Notes: a model not told the origin generated them from the sequence alone. Shown: positions 8,697 through 18,354, numbered from the stretch's first letter. The stretch is DNA of 64,000 nucleotides from Burkholderia sp. D-99 (GCF_011605345.1 NZ_JAAOXM010000005.1:434001-498000); one strand, 5' to 3'. Numbers and translations are program-made.

Positions 8697-8828
8697 GGTG
8701 CCTTCCGGTCGGTACGGTTGAGGTACGTTCATCGTAGGGAACCGGCCGCCGTTACGGGAGTGCTCGAATTGACATCGATGGCGCATTTCAGGTCAATTGA
8801 TGTCCGTCACCCACCGAGGATGTCCGAC

Positions 8829-9845
8829 ATGTCCGAGACGGACTTTTTTCTTCAACCGCAATACGCGCTCCAGATCTCGGATCAGGTCGTCCGGATGGGG
8901 GCGCGCCTGCCCGACTGGTTCGTGCAGCTGCAAGGTCCCGGCGCGACGGGCGAACTGACGGTCCGGGATTTTTCCTTCGACGCGTTCAAGCGGCTGGTGA
9001 GCGATGCAATCGACGCAACGCGCGAGCCGGCGTTCGGGCTGCTCGTGGGGGAGCGCCTGCGGATCGGCAGTCACGGGATACTGGGTTACGCGATGGCCAA
9101 CAGCGTGACGCCGCGACAGGCGCTCGAACTCGTCGAGCGTTTCGTGCAGGTGCGGACCTCCCTCGTTTCCGCGAAGCTCGAGACGGCGGGAGAACACGTG
9201 CGGCTCGTGTTCGTCGAATGCCATCCGCTCGACGACATCCGGCAGCCGGTGATGGAAGCGATCGTGTTGACGATCAAGAACCTGCTCGACTACATCACGC
9301 GGGGCGCGAGTCCGGCTTCGTTCGTGGCCCTCCCGTTCGATTTGCCCGGCTATGCGGATCTGGCGAGGGAGCTGTTCGGTTGCGACGTCCGGTATGGACT
9401 CGATTGGGCGGGCCTGGACTTCCAGGCCGGCGATCTCGATCGGCCGCTCGACAGCAGCAACGCACGTGCGCTGACGGAGGCGGTTCGCATCTGCCAGGTC
9501 GAACTCGCGAACCTGAGCCGGCAGCATGCGCTTGCGTCCAGGGTCCGGCGGCTGATGCTCGAGCGGGTGGGCGCGTTCCCGTCGCAACAGGCGACCGCCC
9601 AGCTGCTGAACATGACGCCGCGCACCTTGCATCGGCGCTTGACCGATGACGGAACGTCGTATCGCGAGATACTCGAAAGCGTGCGCCATGCGCTGGCGGT
9701 CGAGAGCGTGAAGTCGGGCAAGCTCAGCCTGCAGGAAATCGCGTTTCTGCTCGGCTACGACAGTCTCGGGAATTTCCGGCGTGCATTCATCCGCTGGGAG
9801 GGCATGTCGCCGTCCGAATTCCGTCGGGCCGCGACCCGTTCGTGA
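8829..9845 (+). CDS. AraC-family regulator (OruR/AlkN-like ligand domain)
   Basis: 338 residues using the ATG at 8829 (GAGG about 10 bases upstream); an ATG at 8820 is in frame and almost touches that site. The N-terminal ~200 residues form the 'arabinose-binding' sensor type found in OruR, ArgR and alkane-gene activators. The C-terminal AraC HTH pair is clear (QQATAQLLNMTPRTLHRRL, then LSLQEIAFLLGYDSLGNFRRAFIRWEGMSPSEFR). It is transcribed divergently from the reductase/hydroxylase operon with about 130 bases between starts, which is the usual arrangement for its own activator. Confidence 0.9.
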   Translation: MSETDFFLQPQYALQISDQVVRMGARLPDWFVQLQGPGATGELTVRDFSFDAFKRLVSDAIDATREPAFGLLVGERLRIGSHGILGYAMANSVTPRQALELVERFVQVRTSLVSAKLETAGEHVRLVFVECHPLDDIRQPVMEAIVLTIKNLLDYITRGASPASFVALPFDLPGYADLARELFGCDVRYGLDWAGLDFQAGDLDRPLDSSNARALTEAVRICQVELANLSRQHALASRVRRLMLERVGAFPSQQATAQLLNMTPRTLHRRLTDDGTSYREILESVRHALAVESVKSGKLSLQEIAFLLGYDSLGNFRRAFIRWEGMSPSEFRRAATRS

Positions 9846-10016
9846 CGCGTCGCCCGCGGCGATCCTGTCGTGGTGGGAGTCGATCGCGATGGTGCGCGAA
9901 CGGCATACGGGCGTACGCACCGGGTTGACGGAACCCGGGATCGGTGTCGCGACGGCGAAGTGGCCGACGTGTGTCTACCGGTGTCAGGCGTCACCGGGAT
10001 TTCGCCCGTCGCGACG

Positions 10017-10274
10017 TCACCCGCCCGTCACCGGCGGGAAAAACGCGACCTCGCTGTCTTCCCGCACGACGAATTCGCCCGTCACCATCTCGAGGTTCAC
10101 GGCCGCCCGCACGGGCCGGTCCATCCGCAGCGCGTCCGCGCTGCGAGCGTCGCGCGCGGCCAGCGTGCTGCGCAGTGCGTCGACGGTGAGTTCGCGGGCG
10201 TCGACCTCGACGGTTTCCTCGTCGCGCTCGAGTTGTTCGCGAATGCTTGCGAAATACTTGATCGTCAGTTTCAT
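10017..10274 (-). CDS. moaD: Molybdopterin synthase small subunit MoaD
   Basis: 85 residues, a ubiquitin-like sulfur carrier. It starts MKLTIKYFASIREQL and ends FFPPVTGG; the C-terminal Gly-Gly is the residue pair that is adenylated and thiocarboxylated. It forms the heterotetrameric synthase with MoaE, encoded 52 bases upstream on the same strand, and converts cPMP to molybdopterin. It is the last gene of the cofactor cluster. Confidence 0.95.
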   Translation of the reverse strand: MKLTIKYFASIREQLERDEETVEVDARELTVDALRSTLAARDARSADALRMDRPVRAAVNLEMVTGEFVVREDSEVAFFPPVTGG

Positions 10275-10326
10275 GGCGATGTCTTGAATGGAGTCGGCGG
10301 GAACGGAAAGCGCATGGCGGACGGGT

Positions 10327-10899
10327 TCAGCCCCAGCGTCGCATGGCGTGGTCGTCGTGTGCCTTGGCCTCGACCCAGCCGGATTCGCCGTCGTGGCGGA
10401 TCTCCTTCTTCCAGAACGGCGCGTGGGTCTTCAGGAAATCCATCAGGAATTCGCACGCATCGAACGCGCACGCGCGATGCGCGGCGGCCACCACGACCAG
10501 CACGACGGCCTGCCCGAGCGGAATGCGCCCGACGCGATGCACGATCTTCACCGCTTCGAGCCGCCAGCGCGCGCTGGCTTCCTCGACGATGCTCCACAGG
10601 GCCTGCTCGGTCATCGTCGGGTAGTGCTCGACTTCCAGTGCGACGACGTCGTCGGTGTCGCCTTCCTTGCGCACGACACCGAGGAAATTCACGACTGCAC
10701 CGACATTCGGATTGCGAACGATCGGCGCGAGCTCGGTGCCCGCGTCGATCGGCGCGTACTGCACGCGCACCTCGAAGCCGGCGGTAATCGCGGGCGGCGG
10801 TTCGGGGTGCGGGTCGGCCGCATCGGCGGGAGGCGGGTGGCCGCCGGCACGCAACGGATCGTCCGGCAGCCCGGCACGGGATTCGGTGAAGGTCGTCAT
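10327..10899 (-). CDS. moaE: Molybdopterin synthase catalytic subunit MoaE
   Basis: 190 residues from the ATG at 10899 (GGAG upstream). The MoaE core begins near residue 43 (FEVRVQYAPIDAG) and includes GAVVNFLGVVR, LEVEHYPTMTEQAL, IVHRVGRIPLGQAVVLV and FLKTHAPFWKKE with the conserved catalytic lysines. The first ~42 residues are a Pro/Ala/Asp-rich extension not needed by the family (usual length about 150). The C-terminus AKAHDDHAMRRWG is typical. It acts with MoaD. Confidence 0.94.
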   Translation of the reverse strand: MTTFTESRAGLPDDPLRAGGHPPPADAADPHPEPPPAITAGFEVRVQYAPIDAGTELAPIVRNPNVGAVVNFLGVVRKEGDTDDVVALEVEHYPTMTEQALWSIVEEASARWRLEAVKIVHRVGRIPLGQAVVLVVVAAAHRACAFDACEFLMDFLKTHAPFWKKEIRHDGESGWVEAKAHDDHAMRRWG

Positions 10900-10946
10900 G
10901 ACTGGTTCTCCATTAGGCGGCGCGTGCCGTGTCGCGCGGCGGCCCC

Positions 10947-12071
10947 TCAGCCGCCGACGAGCGACATGCGCACGGTCGGATAGGTCTTGCCCGGCGCGCG
11001 GGCCGGCCGCGCGGCCCGGCGCTCGGAATAGCGGTCGTCGCGGTGCGTCCAGCGATCGCGCACGGCGGCGGCGAGGTCGGCGCTCGACGCGGCGTCGTCG
11101 AGCCACGGCCGCAGGTCGGTGCCTTGCGTCGCGAACAGGCACGTGTAGAGCGTGCCGTCGGCCGACACGCGGGCGCGCGAACAGGTGCCGCAGAACGGAT
11201 GCGACACGCTCGCGATGAAGCCGACCTCGCCCGCGCCGTCGATGTGCGCGCATCGGATCGCGGTCGCGTCGTGCGCCGGTTCGCCGACGAGCACGAGCGG
11301 GTAGTGCGCGTCGATCAGCGCGCGCATCTGCGCGGCCGGCACGACCTTGTCGCCGGACCAGAAGCTCGCGCCGCCGACGTCCATGTATTCGATGAAACGT
11401 ACGGCCACGCCCGTATGCCGGAAGTGGCGCACGAGCGGCAGGATCTGGTCGTCGTTCACGCCGCGCTCGATCACCGCGTTGACCTTGACCGGTGCGAGCC
11501 CGGCCGCCTGCGCGGCCTCGATGCCGGCCAGCACGCGCGACACGGGCACGTCGGCGTCGCTCATCCGGCGGAACATCGCGTCGTCGAGCGCATCGAGGCT
11601 GACGGTCACGCGCGACAGGCCCGCGTCGCGCAGCGTGCGGGCCTTCGCGGCCAGCAGCGAGCCGTTGGTCGTCAGCGCGATTTCGACGGGCTTGCCGTCG
11701 ACGGTCGTCAGCGCGGCGAGGCGTTCGATCAGCGCTTCGAGGTTGCGGCGCAGCAGCGGCTCGCCACCCGTGATGCGGATCTTCTCGACGCCGAGCGACG
11801 TGAACGCGCGGGCGATCTTTTCCAGTTGCGCGAACGACAGCCGTTCGGACGACGGCATGAACGCATAGTCGGCGCCGAAGCTTTCGCGCGGCATGCAGTA
11901 GCCGCAACGGAAATTGCACTGGTCGATGACGGACAGGCGCAGGTCGCGCAGCGGGCGGCCGAGCGTGTCGGACGTGCGGGGGAAAGCGCCGGGCGATGCG
12001 CCGCCGGAAGCTGCGGCGGCGGCCGGCGCGGCGGAAACGATGGCATTCACGATCGGTTCGTCGGCCTGCAT
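10947..12071 (-). CDS. moaA: GTP 3',8-cyclase MoaA
   Basis: About 374 residues. Radical-SAM motif CNFRCGYC (Cys52, 56, 59 from this start) binds the first [4Fe-4S] cluster. The C-terminal FCGTCSRARVSADGTLYTCLFA supplies ligands for the second cluster that binds GTP, and the protein ends in Gly-Gly as required for activity. It performs the first step of molybdenum cofactor synthesis with MoaC, which is not in the window. The start is uncertain: the ATG at 12071 lacks a good ribosome site, and a GTG at 12128 is in frame. The first ~35 residues are Ala-rich and low complexity. Confidence 0.93.
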   Translation of the reverse strand: MQADEPIVNAIVSAAPAAAAASGGASPGAFPRTSDTLGRPLRDLRLSVIDQCNFRCGYCMPRESFGADYAFMPSSERLSFAQLEKIARAFTSLGVEKIRITGGEPLLRRNLEALIERLAALTTVDGKPVEIALTTNGSLLAAKARTLRDAGLSRVTVSLDALDDAMFRRMSDADVPVSRVLAGIEAAQAAGLAPVKVNAVIERGVNDDQILPLVRHFRHTGVAVRFIEYMDVGGASFWSGDKVVPAAQMRALIDAHYPLVLVGEPAHDATAIRCAHIDGAGEVGFIASVSHPFCGTCSRARVSADGTLYTCLFATQGTDLRPWLDDAASSADLAAAVRDRWTHRDDRYSERRAARPARAPGKTYPTVRMSLVGG

Positions 12072-12270
12072 GAAGTAAGCGAAGGGGCGTCGCCGGCCGG
12101 CCGTGCGCGTGCCGAGGTGGCGGCGCACGGCGCGTGACGAGCCTCATCGTGAGGATAGTCCGCCGGGTTTTTCCGGCAGGGACACAATCGCGCCCGAATT
12201 GCAGGAATACAGTTCGCGGCGCGGGACGCGCGGCGCATGCGCTGCAGAGGGCGAGTGTCGGGGGGCACGC

Positions 12271-13485
12271 TCATGCGAGCCACGGCGAGAATTCGTAATA
12301 CGGGACCGTGTCGCCGCGCGCGATGCGCCGCCCGGCCGGCAGCCGGGCAAGCCCGCTCGCCTGCACGAGCGACTGCAGCGTGCCGGCGCCTTGCTGGCGC
12401 AGGGTATCGAGTACCGGCATGCCGTCGAGGCCGACGGTGCAGTGCACGCGCACGAAGCGCTCGCGCTGCGCATCCGGCTCGAAGTCGGCGTCGATCGGCA
12501 GCGACGGCACGATCGGCATGCGTGCGTCGCGCCCTTGCAGGCGGCGGATCAACGGTGCGACGAACAGCGCGAACGCGGTCATCGCGGCGCCCGGGTTGCC
12601 CGGCAGCAGCACCACCGGCCGCGTGTCGAGCCGTGCGAGTGCAACCGGCTTGCCCGGTTTCATGCGCACGCCGGCAACGATGAACGATGCGCCGAGCGCG
12701 TCCAGCGTGGGGCGCAGCAGATCCTTGTCGCCGACCGACGCGCCGCCGACGCAGATCACCAGGTCGCAGCCCGCGTGCAGATCGCGCAGTGCGCGATCGA
12801 CGGCGGGCGCGGTGTCGGCCGCATGCAGGCTCAGCGCGACCTCGGCGCCGGTGCCCGAGACCAGCGCGGCAAGCATCGGCGCATTGCTGTTGTAAATCTG
12901 TTGCGGCGCACGCGGCTGGCCGCACGCGACGAGTTCGTCGCCGGTCGTCAGGATGCCGACGCGCAGCGCCGGACGCACGTCGACGCGCGCGAACCCTTGC
13001 GCGGCGGCCACGCCGACATGCATCGCGCCCATGCGCACGCCGGCCGGCACGAGCAGGTCGCCGGCGCGCACTTCCTCGCCCCGGCGGCGGATGTGCGAGC
13101 CGCTGCGCTGCGGCGCGTCGAACGCGACCCAGCCGTCCTGCTCGTGCGCATGCTCCTGCATCACGACGGTGTCCGCGCCGGGCGGAATCACGCTGCCGGT
13201 GAAGAGGCGCGCGGCCGTGCGCGGGGCCAGCGGCGCCGGCGTGTCGCCCGCATAGCAGCGCTGCGCGACGTGCAGCGGCTCGCCCGCTGCGAGATCCGCG
13301 TGACGCACGGCGTAGCCGTCCATCGCGCTCTGGTCGGCCGGCGGCTGGTCGAGCACGGCGGTGAGCGGTGCGGCCAGCACATGGCCGGCGGCCTCGCCGA
13401 CCGGAATGGACGTGGCGGCCTCGAGCGGCGCGAACGCGCTGGCGAAATGCTGCTGCGCGGTATCGAAATCGGTCAGTGGTTTCAT
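12271..13485 (-). CDS. moeA: Molybdopterin molybdenumtransferase MoeA
   Basis: 404 residues. It begins with the MoeA N-terminal pattern (VLDQPPADQSAMDGYAVR) and LFTGSVIPPGADTVVMQEH. The MPT-binding MogA-like domain contains GILTTGDELV, SNAPMLAALV, GGASVGDKD and LLPGNPGAAMTAF. It inserts molybdate into adenylylated molybdopterin. The start overlaps the fdhD stop as TGATG, which suggests translational coupling and explains the lack of a separate Shine-Dalgarno. About 200 bases without a gene separate its end from moaA. Confidence 0.94.
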   Translation of the reverse strand: MKPLTDFDTAQQHFASAFAPLEAATSIPVGEAAGHVLAAPLTAVLDQPPADQSAMDGYAVRHADLAAGEPLHVAQRCYAGDTPAPLAPRTAARLFTGSVIPPGADTVVMQEHAHEQDGWVAFDAPQRSGSHIRRRGEEVRAGDLLVPAGVRMGAMHVGVAAAQGFARVDVRPALRVGILTTGDELVACGQPRAPQQIYNSNAPMLAALVSGTGAEVALSLHAADTAPAVDRALRDLHAGCDLVICVGGASVGDKDLLRPTLDALGASFIVAGVRMKPGKPVALARLDTRPVVLLPGNPGAAMTAFALFVAPLIRRLQGRDARMPIVPSLPIDADFEPDAQRERFVRVHCTVGLDGMPVLDTLRQQGAGTLQSLVQASGLARLPAGRRIARGDTVPYYEFSPWLA

Positions 13486-14354
13486 CAGGAGAAAGCCGGG
13501 CGCGCTTGCGCAAGCGCCGGTGGGTCGGGTTGAACGGCGTCGGGCGACACGTACTCGACGAAGCCGTCGTTGCGGCAGAAGCCGAGCAGGCGCACGCCGG
13601 CTTCGCGGGCGACGTCGATCGCGAGCGACGTCGGCGCCGAGATCGTCGCGATCATCGGGATGCCGACCCGCGCGGCCTTGCGCACCAGTTCGTAGCTCGC
13701 GCGGCTCGACAGGAACACGAAGCCTGCGTGCAGATCCGCGCGGCGCCGTGCGAGCCGGCCGATCAGCTTGTCGAGCGCGTTGTGGCGGCCGACGTCCTCG
13801 AACACGTCGAGCACGGCGCCGTCGCGGTCGCACCATGCGGCCGCGTGAATGCCGCCCGTCTCGCGCATCAGTGCCTGATGGGCCGGCAACGTGCGCGCGG
13901 CGCGTGCGATCGCGTCGGCGCCGATGCCGGCGGCCGTCCCGGCGGCGGCGATGCGCGGCGGGTGCAGGTCGAGCTGCGCGATGCTCTCGATCCCGCATAC
14001 GCCGCAGCCCGTGCGGCCGGCCAGCGCGCGCCGGTGCGCCTTCAGTGCCATGAACGCTTGCTGCGACACGGTAAGCCGCACTTCGGCGCTGCCGGGCCGG
14101 CATTCGCTTTCGATGTCGAACACGTCCGACGCGCGCTCGACGATGCCTTCGCTGAGCGCGAAGCCGAGGCCGAACGCGTCGAGGTCGATCGGGGTCGCCA
14201 TCATGACCGTGTGCGCAATCCCGTTGAATACGAGTGCAACCGGCGTTTCGTCGACGACGCGGTCGACGGTGTCGCGCGCTTCGCCGGCACGGTGACGTGT
14301 CACATGACACGCGGTGCTGCCGGTCGGCTCGTCGCGGCGGATGCTGGGCTCCAT
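13485..14354 (-). CDS. fdhD: Formate dehydrogenase accessory sulfurtransferase FdhD
   Basis: 289 residues from the ATG at 14354 with GGAG upstream. The conserved CGVCG loop (Cys117 and Cys120) matches the sulfur-transfer cysteines of E. coli FdhD, and KAHRRALAGRTG precedes it. The protein hands sulfur from IscS to the molybdenum cofactor of formate dehydrogenases and related enzymes. It heads the moa/moe cluster and is coupled to moeA. A YdeP/FdhF-type oxidoreductase at 42.6 kb is a possible client within the window. Confidence 0.94.
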   Translation of the reverse strand: MEPSIRRDEPTGSTACHVTRHRAGEARDTVDRVVDETPVALVFNGIAHTVMMATPIDLDAFGLGFALSEGIVERASDVFDIESECRPGSAEVRLTVSQQAFMALKAHRRALAGRTGCGVCGIESIAQLDLHPPRIAAAGTAAGIGADAIARAARTLPAHQALMRETGGIHAAAWCDRDGAVLDVFEDVGRHNALDKLIGRLARRRADLHAGFVFLSSRASYELVRKAARVGIPMIATISAPTSLAIDVAREAGVRLLGFCRNDGFVEYVSPDAVQPDPPALAQARPAFS

Positions 14355-14779
14355 GCGGTTTTCTCCAGGCGGATCGGCCGGCGGGCCGGCCGGGTCGGGC
14401 GCGTACGCCGGACCAGGGAAATCGGGGCTGCCGGGCGGGCGCCGCCGAGGGGCGCGCCGTGGCCGTTGGCAAGCGTTACACCGGATGTTAGCGAGGATGC
14501 GCTGTATGCCGGATGCACAGCGCTGCAATGCGGAAAGCAGTACAGCTGACCATCCCGCAGGCACGAAATGTGTTTTCCGTACACACATCTTCGGCAGTGG
14601 AAGCAGCACAGTTTCAGCGCACGTTCGAACGATTGCGAGTATCGTTGCAAACGCGATATCGTCATTCACGCTTCGATGCCATGCGAGTGACCGTTTGTGT
14701 TCGCATGTGTTGTCGCCAAGCCGTCGCGCGATTTCCTGCTTCGAGCGTACGTCCTCACAACCACGAGCAAATTACGGTC
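14355..14779. other. Divergent intergenic region fdhD / bd oxidase
   Basis: About 425 bases without a convincing gene, serving as promoter region for both directions. Several short inverted repeats are visible (for example ACGAT with ATCGT around 14629-14645), but no clear FNR/ANR box (TTGAT-N4-ATCAA) was found. Confidence 0.5.
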
Positions 14780-16180
14780 ATGGAAATCTTCGATGCGTTC
14801 CATCTCGCCCGATTGCAATTCGCATTCACGGTGTCGTTCCACATCGTGTTTCCCGCGATCAGCATCGGCATGGCGAGCTTCCTGGCGGTGCTGGAATGGC
14901 GCTACCTCGTCACCGGCGACGCCGCCTACAAATCCATGTTCCAGTTCTGGTCGAAGATCTTCGCGATCGGCTTCGGGATGGGCGTGGTCTCCGGCGTCGT
15001 GATGGCGTACGAGTTCGGCACGAACTGGGCCGGCTTCTCGCGCGTCGCGGGCAACATCACGGGTCCGCTGCTCACCTATGAAGTGCTGACGGCGTTCTTC
15101 CTCGAAGCCGGCTTCCTCGGCGTGATGCTGTTCGGCTGGCAGCGCGTGAGCCCGCGCGCACACTTCTTCGCGACGCTGATGGTCGCGGTCGGCACGCTGA
15201 TCTCGACGTTCTGGATCCTCGCGTCGAACAGCTTCATGCAGACGCCGCAGGGCTACAAGATCGAGAACGGCCTCGTCGTGCCGGTCGACTGGTTCAAGAT
15301 CGTCTTCAACCCGTCGTTCCCGTACCGCCTCGTGCACATGACGATCGCGGCATTCATCGTCGCGGGCTTCATCGTCGCCGCGTGCGGCGCGTGGCACCTG
15401 CTGAAGGGGCGCCGCGACGAGCCGGTGAAGCGCAGCTTCTCGATGGCGCTGTGGATGCTGCTGATCCTTGCGCCGATCCAGATCGTCGTCGGCGACGCGC
15501 ATGGCCTGAACACGCGCGAATACCAGCCGGCGAAGATCGCGGCGATCGAGGGGCTGTGGGAAACCGAGAAGGGCGGCACGGCGCTGAACCTCTTCGGGCT
15601 GCCCGACATGCAGGCCGAGACCACGCGCTATGCGATCCAGGTGCCGCACCTCGGCAGCCTGATCCTCACGCACAGCTGGGACGGCGAGATTCGCGGGCTG
15701 AAGGAATTCCCGCCGCAGGACCGCCCGTATTCGCCGATCATCTTCTGGACGTTCCGGATCATGGCGGGCCTCGGGATGCTGATGCTGCTCACCGCGCTGC
15801 TCGGGCTGCTGCTGAGAAAGGGCGGGCGCCTCTATGAAACGCGCTGGTTCCAGTGGTTCGTGGTGGCGATGGGGCCGTCGGGCATCGTCGCGCTGCTGGC
15901 CGGCTGGATCACGACCGAGGTCGGGCGGCAGCCATGGACCGTCTATGGCGTGCTGCGCACCATCGATTCGGTTGCGCCGCTCAGCGCGCAGCAGGTCGGC
16001 GTGTCGCTGCTGATCTTCGTGGTCGTGTATTTCCTGGTGTTCGGAACGGGTATCTACTACATGATGAAACTGATGAAGCGCGGGCCGGCTGCCCAGGCCG
16101 GGTACATCGAGCTGCACCGGCATCCGGGGCTGCGCAAGAGCGCGCTGTCCACGCCGCTGAACGTGACCGAAGCGGAGTAA
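14780..16180 (+). CDS. cydA: Cytochrome bd-type quinol oxidase subunit I (cyanide-insensitive type)
   Basis: 466 residues. The ATG at 14780 starts MEIFDAFHLARLQFAFTVSFHIVFPAISIG, the canonical beginning with the heme-ligand His. GRQPW, strictly conserved in subunit I, is present in ITTEVGRQPWTVYGVLRT. At 466 residues it lacks the long Q-loop insert of E. coli CydA, which marks it as the short-Q-loop CioA group. It oxidises quinol and reduces O2 in the inner membrane without pumping protons. Subunit II follows after 3 bases. The ribosome site is weak. Confidence 0.94.
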   Translation: MEIFDAFHLARLQFAFTVSFHIVFPAISIGMASFLAVLEWRYLVTGDAAYKSMFQFWSKIFAIGFGMGVVSGVVMAYEFGTNWAGFSRVAGNITGPLLTYEVLTAFFLEAGFLGVMLFGWQRVSPRAHFFATLMVAVGTLISTFWILASNSFMQTPQGYKIENGLVVPVDWFKIVFNPSFPYRLVHMTIAAFIVAGFIVAACGAWHLLKGRRDEPVKRSFSMALWMLLILAPIQIVVGDAHGLNTREYQPAKIAAIEGLWETEKGGTALNLFGLPDMQAETTRYAIQVPHLGSLILTHSWDGEIRGLKEFPPQDRPYSPIIFWTFRIMAGLGMLMLLTALLGLLLRKGGRLYETRWFQWFVVAMGPSGIVALLAGWITTEVGRQPWTVYGVLRTIDSVAPLSAQQVGVSLLIFVVVYFLVFGTGIYYMMKLMKRGPAAQAGYIELHRHPGLRKSALSTPLNVTEAE

Positions 16181-16183
16181 GCC

Positions 16184-17191
16184 ATGCAAATCGATCTTCC
16201 TGTCGTGTGGGCCGCGATCATCGGCCTCGGGGTATTCATCTACGTAATGCTGGACGGCTTCGATCTCGGTATCGGCCTGCTGTTTCCGTTCTTCGATGCG
16301 AAGGCCGAGCGCCAGGTGATGCTCGATACCGTCGCGCCGGTGTGGGACGGCAACGAGACGTTCCTGGTGCTGGGCGGCGCGGGGCTTTATGGCGCGTTCC
16401 CGGTCGTGTATTCGACGCTGCTGCCCGCGAACTACCTGCCGCTGGTCCTGATGCTGGTCGGCCTGATCTTCCGCGGCGCGGCGTTCGAGCTGCGCGCGAA
16501 GGCCACCCGCACGCAACACATGTGGGATCTCGCGTTCATCGGCGGCTCCGCGCTCGCGGCGTTCTGCCAGGGGATCGTGCTCGGTTCGCTGCTGCAGGGG
16601 ATCAAGATCGTGAACAACCAGTTCGCGGGCGGGCCGTTCGACTGGCTGTCGCCGTTCAGCCTGATGTGCGGGATCGGCGTGCTCGTCACGTACGCGACGC
16701 TCGGCTGCGGCTGGCTGATCCTGAAGGTCGACGGCGAACTGCAGCGCAAGATGCGGCTGCTGATGAAGCCGCTCGCGGGCGTACTGCTCGCCGTGATGGG
16801 CGTGGTCAGCCTGTGGACCGTGATCGGGCTGCCGGCCGTCGCGCACCGCTGGTTCGGCAGCGGCGATCTCGGCTGGTTCCTGCCGGTACCGATCCTCGTC
16901 GTCGCGTGCGTGTGGGGCATCTTCCACACGGTGAAGCGCGAGCACGAGGCCACGCCGTTCCTGCTGACGCTCGCGCTCGTGTTCCTCGGCTACACGGGGC
17001 TCGTGATCAGCATCTGGCCGAACATCGTGCCGCCGTCGCTGACGATCTGGGACGCATCGTCGAGCCCGTCGAGCCAGAAGTTCGCGCTCGTCGGCACCGT
17101 GATCGTGCTGCCGATTATCCTCGTGTACAACGCGATGCAGTACCGCGTGTTCCGCGGCAAGGTGCGCGAGGGCGACGTCGGCTATCACTGA
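16184..17191 (+). CDS. cydB: Cytochrome bd-type quinol oxidase subunit II
   Basis: 335 residues with about eight to nine hydrophobic helices. The start MQIDLPVVWAAIIGLGVFIYVMLDGFDLGIG includes the LDGFDLG motif, and WDGNETFLVLGG is diagnostic. It pairs with the preceding subunit to hold the structural core of the oxidase. The ATG at 16184 has GGAG in the end of the upstream gene, so the two are almost certainly co-translated. No small CydX-like ORF follows. Confidence 0.95.
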   Translation: MQIDLPVVWAAIIGLGVFIYVMLDGFDLGIGLLFPFFDAKAERQVMLDTVAPVWDGNETFLVLGGAGLYGAFPVVYSTLLPANYLPLVLMLVGLIFRGAAFELRAKATRTQHMWDLAFIGGSALAAFCQGIVLGSLLQGIKIVNNQFAGGPFDWLSPFSLMCGIGVLVTYATLGCGWLILKVDGELQRKMRLLMKPLAGVLLAVMGVVSLWTVIGLPAVAHRWFGSGDLGWFLPVPILVVACVWGIFHTVKREHEATPFLLTLALVFLGYTGLVISIWPNIVPPSLTIWDASSSPSSQKFALVGTVIVLPIILVYNAMQYRVFRGKVREGDVGYH

Positions 17192-17354
17192 GCGCCGCAC
17201 GATGTGACGGACGCGGCGCGCGCGGGCGTATCATCTCGCGCAGCACGGCGCCCGGCCCGGCATTCACCCGCTAGCGGCCCGCCATGCGCGGGCCGTTGCG
17301 CATCGGGCGCCGGCGTGCAGCCTGACGCATTTCCCTGGCAGTCGAGAAAACACC

Positions 17355-18275
17355 ATGATCGTCCGACCACGACAAAACTGGCTCAGGATGCTGTTCGTCT
17401 GGAACGGCTCCGTATTGCAATCGATCATTCCGCAGCTCGTGTTCATGGCGATCGTCAGCACGCTGGCGGTCTTCACGAACGGGCGGATCTTCGGCGAGAA
17501 GATTCCGCTGAACACCGCGCCGTTCACGCTGTTCGGGCTCGCGCTCGCGATCTTCCTCGCGTTTCGCAACAACGCGAGCTTCGAGCGGTTCAAGGAGGCG
17601 CGGCATCTGTGGGGCAACCTGTTGATCGCGGCACGCGCGTTGACGTCGCAGCTGAATCACTACCTGCCCGACGGCGTCAGCGTTGTCGAGCGCAACCGGC
17701 TCGCCGATCTGTTGATAGCGTTCACGTACGCGCTGAAGCATCAGCTGCGCCATACCGATCCGACCGCAGACCTCCAGCGCATTCTCGGTGCGGAGCGCAC
17801 GGTCGAGCTTGGCGGCAAATGCTTCAAGCCCGTTGCGATCCTCGACGAGTTGCGCGGCGGCATCGTCCGCGCGCTGGGCCGCGCGCCCGGCAGCGACACG
17901 ACCTGCTGGATGTTCGAGACGCAACTCGACGAGCTCGGCAAATCGGTCGGCGGGTGCGAGCGCATCCTGTCGACGCCGATCCCGTTCTCTTACAGCGTGC
18001 TGCTGCATCGCACCGTGTATGCGTATTGCGTGCTGCTGCCGTTCGGCCTCGTCGATTCGACGGAGTTCTTCACGCCGCTGATCTGCGTGTTCATCTCGTA
18101 CACGTTGATCGCGCTCGAGGCGATCGCGAACGAGGTGGCCGAGCCGTTCGGCCTCGCGCCGAACGCGCTGGCGCTCGATGCGATGACGCGTACGATCGAG
18201 CGGTCGGTGCTCGAACTGGGCGACCGTCCGATGCCGGAGGAGTTCGTGCCGGCGTCGACCTACCAGATCACGTAA
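17355..18275 (+). CDS. Bestrophin-family (UPF0187) ion channel protein
   Basis: 306 residues. The start MIVRPRQNWLRMLFVWNGSVLQSIIPQLVF and the segment FTLFGLALAIFLAFRNNASFERFKEARHLWGNL are typical of bacterial bestrophin homologues, including the pore-lining first helices and RNNASFERF. A second hydrophobic pair near 215-255 and the conserved EPFG..NALALDA stretch complete the family. It likely forms a pentameric ion channel in the inner membrane; bacterial members tested conduct cations. It lies 163 bases after cydB and is probably a separate unit. Confidence 0.88.
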   Translation: MIVRPRQNWLRMLFVWNGSVLQSIIPQLVFMAIVSTLAVFTNGRIFGEKIPLNTAPFTLFGLALAIFLAFRNNASFERFKEARHLWGNLLIAARALTSQLNHYLPDGVSVVERNRLADLLIAFTYALKHQLRHTDPTADLQRILGAERTVELGGKCFKPVAILDELRGGIVRALGRAPGSDTTCWMFETQLDELGKSVGGCERILSTPIPFSYSVLLHRTVYAYCVLLPFGLVDSTEFFTPLICVFISYTLIALEAIANEVAEPFGLAPNALALDAMTRTIERSVLELGDRPMPEEFVPASTYQIT

Positions 18276-18354
18276 GCAGGCGCGCGCAAGCGCGCAACGA
18301 GCGGATCGCGTCGGGCGCTAGAATGGCGCTTGCCTGTTCTTCGGACCTGACGCA

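Noticed and set aside
9846..10016. Possible small ORF between the AraC gene and moaD
   Set aside because: Frames here are Arg/Thr-rich without start-site support; treated as the convergent end region of the two genes.
14570..14700. FNR/ANR box before cydA
   Set aside because: Inverted repeats are present but none matches TTGAT-N4-ATCAA well enough to call.
14666..17200. 844-residue minus-strand open frame over the bd oxidase genes
   Set aside because: It is a shadow of cydA/cydB in high-GC DNA: His/Arg/Asp-rich, no homology or domains, and the plus-strand proteins are unmistakable.
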